Positions 5,716 to 9,354 of a stretch of 9,354 nt of DNA are shown here, piece by piece; the first letter of the stretch is position 1, and each line of letters opens with the position of its first letter. The translations under genes were made by a program, and so were the position numbers. The stretch comes from Aquincola sp. (GTDB lineage Bacteria > Pseudomonadota > Gammaproteobacteria > Burkholderiales > Burkholderiaceae_C): positions 1-9,354 of the forward strand of contig JAOUIM010000114.1 in the NCBI GenBank assembly GCA_029884035.1, given 5' to 3'. The notes below the pieces were generated by a model, which worked only from the letters and a program-made list of their open reading frames with translations, ran no database searches and was not told the DNA's origin.

Positions 5716-5736
5716 AGCGCAGGATTGTCCCGCAAG

Positions 5737-6237
5737 CTACTTCTTCGGCGGCACGAATCCGGGGAACAACGCGCCAGCCTGTTCCTGCATCTGTGCGAAC
5801 AGCTTCTGCGACTGCTCGAGGTACGAGCCCACCAGATTGGGTACCGGTGATGCCGTACCGCCCAGCATGCGGCCCTGCATGTCTGCAAAGGCCTTCATGT
5901 TCTGCTCGAACCAGGCGCCCATTGCGCCTTGCATCGTGTGGCCGTAGAAACGGATGATCTGGGACAGCGTCTCGGTGGAGAACATCGGCACGCCTGCGCT
6001 CTCCTCCTCGAGAATGATCTGCAGCAGGATGCTGCGCGTCAGATCCTCGCCGCTCTTGGCGTCGCGCACTTCGAAGTCCTCGCCATCGAGCACCATGCGC
6101 TTGACGTCCGCCAGCGTGATGTAGCTGCTCGATTGGGTGTCGTACAGGCGCCGGTTCGGATACTTCTTCAGCACGCGTACGGACGCCGCAGCGGCATCCG
6201 ACTCGGCATTTCCAGTCTGGGTTCTGCGACGTGTCAT
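5737..6237 (-). CDS. phaR: Polyhydroxyalkanoate synthesis repressor PhaR
   Basis: A 166-residue DNA-binding regulator of PHA/PHB storage. In Cupriavidus and Paracoccus, PhaR represses phasin genes and is released by binding nascent PHB. Residues 21-80 form the PHB/PHA-accumulation DNA-binding domain, with the hallmark V-L-K-K-Y-P-N-R-R-L-Y-D-T and S-Y-I-T-L-A-D-V. The PHB_acc helical region follows (M-F-S-T-E-T-L, Y-G-H-T-M-Q-G-A-M-G). The Gln/Met-rich C-terminal helices end in P-P-K-K. The first ~18 residues are a polar, low-complexity lead. ATG at 6235-6237 is the closest start to the domain; the frame stays open upstream, but that stretch lies within deoA. There is no Shine-Dalgarno before this ATG, and a TAGAAT ends 7 nt ahead of it, so it may be translated leaderless. 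No phaC, phaA, phaB or phasin gene is in the window, so its targets are elsewhere. Confidence 0.95.
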   Translation of the reverse strand: MTRRRTQTGNAESDAAAASVRVLKKYPNRRLYDTQSSSYITLADVKRMVLDGEDFEVRDAKSGEDLTRSILLQIILEEESAGVPMFSTETLSQIIRFYGHTMQGAMGAWFEQNMKAFADMQGRMLGGTASPVPNLVGSYLEQSQKLFAQMQEQAGALFPGFVPPKK

Positions 6238-6244
6238 CGAGCCG

Positions 6245-6250
6245 ATTCTA
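6245..6250 (-). promoter_or_regulatory. Candidate -10 element for phaR, leaderless spacing
   Basis: Minus strand TAGAAT ends 7 nt before the phaR ATG, so transcription would begin at or within a base or two of the A of ATG. The -35 at 17 bp (GAAAGC) is poor. The element lies in the 44-bp deoA-phaR gap. It would give phaR-rimO-metC a transcript independent of the nucleoside genes. Confidence 0.35.
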
Positions 6251-6281
6251 GGAGGCGCGGTCGAGCGGCTTTCGGGCGGGT

Positions 6282-7610
6282 TTACCCGGCCGCGACGCGA
6301 TCGAGGATCACAGGTGCCGCGGCGCCGGGGCTGCCGGCAATGACCAGCGCCGCCGCCGCCCGCGCCGCGGCTGCTTCGGCGCGAGCCATGGAGGCTGCGT
6401 GCACGCGCATTAGCGGCTCGCCGCGCGCAACCCGCGTGCCCAGCGGAAGCACGTTGGACAGGCCTACCCGGGGATCGATCGGGTCGCTGGCGTGCGCGCG
6501 CCCGCCACCCAGTTCGACCACGACGATCCCTAGCGCTCGGGTGTCCATCGCCACGAGCCAACCAGCGTTCGGTGCCCGTACCTCGATGACATGGCGCGTG
6601 CAGGGCAGGCCCGCGAAGCGTGGGGACCCCACGTTCGAGGGGCCACCGAGGCCGCGCACCATACGCGCGAAGCGATCGGCCGCGGCGCCACTTGCGAGCG
6701 CGGCGCGGGCCAGCCTCTCCCCCGCGCGCGGATCGGGCGCGAGCTGGGTGATTGCGAGCATCTCGCCAGCCAGCGCCAGCGTCACCGCCTCGAGCCGCGG
6801 CTCTCGCGGCGCGTCGCCGGTCAGGAAGTCGATCGCCTCGCGCATTTCCAGCGCATTGCCCGCCGTGCGGCCCAGCACCTGGTTCATGTCGGTGACCAGC
6901 GCGCGAGTGGGCAGGCCCGCAGTGGCCGCCACCGCGACGAGGTTGCCTGCGAGCTCGCGAGCTGCCGCCACCGTCGGGCAGAACGCGCCGTTGCCCGCCT
7001 TGACGTCCATCACCAGGAACTGCAATCCGGCCGCGATCTTCTTGGACAGGATGCTCGCGGTGATCAGCGGCACCGACTCGACCGTTGCGGTGACGTCGCG
7101 GATGGCATACAGGCGCCTGTCGGCAGGCGCCAGGCGTCCGCTCGCGCCGACGATCGCGCAGCCCGCGTCACGCAACACGCGCCTGAAGGTGGCGCGTGTC
7201 GGTGCGATCTCGTAGCCGGCGAGGCTTTGCAGCTTGTCCAGCGTGCCGCCGGTGTGGCCCAGTCCGCGACCGCTGATCATCGGCACGACCGCGCCGCACG
7301 CGGCAACGATCGGCGCCAGCACCAGGCTGACCTTGTCACCCACGCCGCCAGTGGAATGCTTGTCCACCACCGGACCAGGCAGCCCGGCGCGCGACCAGTC
7401 CAGCACCTGCCCCGAATTCGCCATCGCCCGGGTCAGTGCCACGCACTCGGCGCGTGTCATGCCCTTGAGCAGGATCGCCATCGCCAGGGCGGCGGCCTGA
7501 CCTTCACTCCAGTGCCGATCGACGAGCCCGCGCACGAAACCTTCAATCTGGGCAACCGACAACGCGCGGCCATCCCGCTTGGCGCGGATCGTCTCGGCCG
7601 GCAGCGGCAT
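6282..7610 (-). CDS. deoA: Thymidine phosphorylase
   Basis: Phosphorolyses thymidine (and deoxyuridine) to the base and deoxyribose-1-phosphate in the cytoplasm. The product is 442 residues against 440 in E. coli. K84-H85-S86-T-G-G-V-G-D forms the phosphate-binding loop. R171, S186 and K190 fall at the same numbers as the E. coli substrate-binding residues. S-G-R-G-L-G-H-T-G-G-T-L-D-K-L matches the family signature, but its final residue is Gln (Q128) where the signature has Glu. I chose ATG at 7608-7610, giving M-P-L-P-A-E-T-I-R; upstream codons in the same frame lie inside deoC and do not resemble the family. It begins 5 nt after the deoC stop with no strong Shine-Dalgarno, suggesting translational coupling. 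The C-terminal part is unusually Ala-rich, as in other GC-rich genomes. A phosphopentomutase (deoB) would be needed to link it to DeoC; none is in view. Confidence 0.96.
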   Translation of the reverse strand: MPLPAETIRAKRDGRALSVAQIEGFVRGLVDRHWSEGQAAALAMAILLKGMTRAECVALTRAMANSGQVLDWSRAGLPGPVVDKHSTGGVGDKVSLVLAPIVAACGAVVPMISGRGLGHTGGTLDKLQSLAGYEIAPTRATFRRVLRDAGCAIVGASGRLAPADRRLYAIRDVTATVESVPLITASILSKKIAAGLQFLVMDVKAGNGAFCPTVAAARELAGNLVAVAATAGLPTRALVTDMNQVLGRTAGNALEMREAIDFLTGDAPREPRLEAVTLALAGEMLAITQLAPDPRAGERLARAALASGAAADRFARMVRGLGGPSNVGSPRFAGLPCTRHVIEVRAPNAGWLVAMDTRALGIVVVELGGGRAHASDPIDPRVGLSNVLPLGTRVARGEPLMRVHAASMARAEAAAARAAAALVIAGSPGAAAPVILDRVAAG

Positions 7611-7615
7611 CGTGC

Positions 7616-8407
7616 TCAGTAGGTGGCCGGCGATGCAGCGGCCGTCACGGCGCCGCCAAGCACTCGCTCGATGTCCGCGAGCAGGGCGCTGGCGCCGAAG
7701 CGCAGGCGTGCGGGCGTGACGGCCTCGCTGCCGAGGATATCTCGCGCCAGATCGATGTACGCGGCGGCGTCGGCCACGGAGCGGATGCCACCCGAAGCCT
7801 TGAAGCCCACCGCGGCACCGCGAGGATGCGCTGCGATGCACTGCATCATCGTGCGCGCCGCCTCGGGCGAGGCGCCGTGCGCCGTCTTGCCGGTGCTCGT
7901 CTTCAGGAAGTCGACGCCGGCGTCGAGCCCGATCCGGCAGGCATGGCGCACGATGTCGGGCAATGGCAGCTCGCCGGACTCGATGATCAGCTTCAGTCGC
8001 TGGCCCGGGCAAGCCGCCCGCACAGCGGTGACGAGCCGGCCGGCCGCCGCACTCTCGCCGCCGAGCATGGCTCGCCAGGGCAGCACGAGGTCGACCTCGT
8101 CGCCGCCAGCCTGGACGATGGCGCGCGTGTCGGCCACTGCCCGTCCTAGGTCGAGCGCGCCGTCGGGGAAGTTCGCGACCGCAGCCACCGCGATCTCACG
8201 TGGCAGTTGCGCCCGCGCCCGTGCCACCAAGCGCGGCCACACGCACAGTGCCGCCGGCCGTCCGGAGCCGTTCAGCGCGCGGGCCACGAGCGCGTCGATC
8301 GCCACCTCGTCGTCGGCATCGTTCAGGCTCGTCAGGTCGAGGCAGGCCAGCGCGATGCGGGCATTCGCAAGCGCATCGTCGCGCAGCGCAGCGACCTGCG
8401 GATTCAT
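7616..8407 (-). CDS. deoC: Deoxyribose-phosphate aldolase
   Basis: A class I aldolase that splits 2-deoxyribose-5-phosphate into acetaldehyde and glyceraldehyde-3-phosphate, the last step of deoxynucleoside breakdown. It has 263 residues from the ATG, against 259 in E. coli. The Schiff-base lysine is K169 in D-F-L-K-T-S-T-G-K. The second catalytic lysine is K203 in G-F-K-A-S-G-G-I-R, and D106 in E-V-D-L-V-L-P-W-R-A aligns with the catalytic Asp. Two starts are possible: ATG at 8405-8407, 2 nt after the ushA stop, or an in-frame TTG at 8411-8413 that overlaps it (TTGA). I prefer the ATG. The very short gaps to ushA and deoA make a single operon likely. It is the E. coli-like long type of DeoC rather than the shorter archaeal/Thermotoga type. 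Confidence 0.96.
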   Translation of the reverse strand: MNPQVAALRDDALANARIALACLDLTSLNDADDEVAIDALVARALNGSGRPAALCVWPRLVARARAQLPREIAVAAVANFPDGALDLGRAVADTRAIVQAGGDEVDLVLPWRAMLGGESAAAGRLVTAVRAACPGQRLKLIIESGELPLPDIVRHACRIGLDAGVDFLKTSTGKTAHGASPEAARTMMQCIAAHPRGAAVGFKASGGIRSVADAAAYIDLARDILGSEAVTPARLRFGASALLADIERVLGGAVTAAASPATY

Positions 8408-8409
8408 GG

Positions 8410-9354
8410 TCAACGTCTCACGACATCGGACGCCGGCGCGAAATCGGCGGCCCTGATCGGGCTACGGGCCGCAATGAAAGCGCGCATCACGTCAGCGTCG
8501 TTGAATCCGGTGTTGACATGTCCCGGATGGTCCGACAGCTTCGGATAACCGTCGCCGCCGCCAGCGGTGAAGTTGTTGATCGCGAGCCGGTATTCACGCC
8601 GCGCGTCGATCGGCTGCCCGTTGACCTTGGCTTCCCTCAGCGCGCCGCCCTCGATGACCATCTGGACACCCACCGTCTGCGGAAAGGCGCCCGATCCCGG
8701 CGTCATCTTGGCCACTGCCTCGAGGTACTTCAACAATTCCGCACCGGACAGCCGGACCAGCGAGATCTGGTTTGCGAACGGCTGCACCTTGAGCACGTCG
8801 CGGTAGGTGATCTTGCCGTCGGGCAGCGAATCCCGTACGCCCCCCGCGTTCATGATCGCGAGGTCCGCACCAGTGCGCTCCTGCATCGAGCGCGCAATCA
8901 TCACGCCCAGGTTGGTGGGTTGCGAGCGCACGCGATTGCGCTCGCCATCGAACACGCCGACGGTCTCGCCCACCGGCAAGGTCAGGCGCGCAGCGCCGTT
9001 GTCCTGGAACGGCTTGAGGAACTCGCGCACCGCCGCGTCTTCAGGGATCTGTTCGGTGTAGACCTTCTTCGTGTTGTCTGCCTGGCGCTGCTTGAGGTTG
9101 ACCGGCAGCAGCTGGTACTTGACCAGCTCCACCTTGCCGCCGGCGATCACGAAATCGGCCCGGCCAACGTACTTGCCCCACTCATGGGCCTGAACGATCC
9201 AGGCACCGTTCTGGCGGTCGGGCGCGCAGGGCTGTCCCGGCACGTAGGCGTCGTTGCGCTTGTTCTCGCCGGTCATGCACACGGGGTTCTGGCTGTGGCC
9301 GCCGACGATCAGGTCCAGCCCCTTGACCGCCCGCGCCATCTCGACATCGCCCGG
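8410..9354 (-). CDS. ushA: Periplasmic 5'-nucleotidase / UDP-sugar hydrolase, C-terminal part (partial)
   Basis: The coding frame is open to the window edge. About 314 C-terminal residues are present, while the signal peptide and most metallophosphatase motifs are missing. The visible part tracks E. coli UshA closely. It has G-D-V-E-M-A-R, then G-G-H-S-Q-N-P-V-C-M (a metal-ligand His), then Y-V-P-G-x-P-C and V-Q-A-H-E-W-G-K-Y-V-G-R-A-D. The 5'-nucleotidase C-terminal domain follows with T-N-L-G, R-T-G-A-D, G-G-V-R-D-S, V-L-K-V-Q-P-F and N-N-F-T-A-G-G-G-D-G-Y-P, the last containing the nucleobase-stacking Phe. Both Cys of the E. coli disulfide segment (C-M ... P-C) are kept, in line with a periplasmic protein. 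It hydrolyses external nucleotides and nucleotide sugars to nucleosides. It lies directly upstream of deoC and deoA, which fits feeding nucleosides into catabolism. Confidence 0.95.
   Translation of the reverse strand, partial: PGDVEMARAVKGLDLIVGGHSQNPVCMTGENKRNDAYVPGQPCAPDRQNGAWIVQAHEWGKYVGRADFVIAGGKVELVKYQLLPVNLKQRQADNTKKVYTEQIPEDAAVREFLKPFQDNGAARLTLPVGETVGVFDGERNRVRSQPTNLGVMIARSMQERTGADLAIMNAGGVRDSLPDGKITYRDVLKVQPFANQISLVRLSGAELLKYLEAVAKMTPGSGAFPQTVGVQMVIEGGALREAKVNGQPIDARREYRLAINNFTAGGGDGYPKLSDHPGHVNTGFNDADVMRAFIAARSPIRAADFAPASDVVRR

Noticed and set aside
5724..5729. GACAAT as a -10 element for rimO
   Set aside because: Only a partial match, with GCCGCC at the -35 position; read-through from phaR is simpler.
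6280..6292. CGGGT-AA-ACCCG at the deoA stop as a terminator
   Set aside because: Only 5 bp with a 2-nt loop and no T-run on the minus strand.
6238..6561. N-terminal extension of phaR into deoA
   Set aside because: Arg/Ala/Gly-rich out-of-frame reading of deoA; the PhaR domain begins within 20 residues of the chosen ATG.
7611..8012. N-terminal extension of deoA (134 codons upstream of the chosen ATG)
   Set aside because: It lies entirely within deoC, which has both catalytic lysines in its own frame; DeoA from 7610 already has full family length.
5929..8456. Several long plus-strand frames antisense to phaR, deoA and deoC
   Set aside because: All lie opposite well-supported genes, are low-complexity Arg/Ala/Ser, and have no Shine-Dalgarno or family motif.

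Overview
The window is GC-rich, densely packed chromosomal DNA. Gene content and order point to a betaproteobacterium of the order Burkholderiales, possibly Comamonadaceae or a Rubrivivax/Leptothrix-like relative. The clues are the smpB/ratA/rnfH cluster, a PhaR regulator next to rimO, a very E. coli-like NADP isocitrate dehydrogenase beside a cold-shock gene, and strong GC3 bias with long spurious antisense frames. The taxonomic call is an inference; there is no rRNA in the window.

Left part (1-1883). The 3' end of a cold-shock protein gene (+) converges on icd (-), with a shared, probably bidirectional, hairpin terminator between them. A 158-bp divergent intergenic region then separates icd from a small (+) gene for an exported Lys/Ala/Glu-rich repeat protein. 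That gene ends in tandem hairpins, the second a strong intrinsic terminator.

Middle (1884-3143). ratA-rnfH (-) overlap by 4 bp (ATGA) and are divergent from smpB (+), with only 25 bp between start codons. smpB is the trans-translation factor, RatA is a Coq10/START-family protein, and RnfH is a small ubiquitin-like-fold protein. smpB converges on the next minus-strand gene with a 12-bp 3' overlap.

Right part (3132-9354, all minus strand). Read in the direction of transcription the order is ushA (5' part outside the window), deoC, deoA, phaR, rimO, metC. ushA-deoC-deoA are nearly contiguous (gaps of 2 and 5 nt). They form a coherent salvage/catabolic module: periplasmic nucleotide dephosphorylation, phosphorolysis of thymidine, then cleavage of deoxyribose-5-phosphate to acetaldehyde and glyceraldehyde-3-phosphate. 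phaR (polyhydroxyalkanoate regulator), rimO (ribosomal protein S12 methylthiolation) and metC (cystathionine beta-lyase) follow with 44, 21 and 16 nt gaps and could be cotranscribed, perhaps with an internal phaR promoter.

Almost everything is core metabolism and housekeeping. I saw no mobile element, CRISPR array, tRNA or rRNA, and no convincing new defence or biosynthetic system. The items most worth a second look are the Lys/Ala-rich exported repeat protein, the ushA-deoC-deoA operon, possible leaderless starts for phaR and ratA, the shared palindrome between icd and the small gene, and the altered PLP-phosphate residue in MetC.
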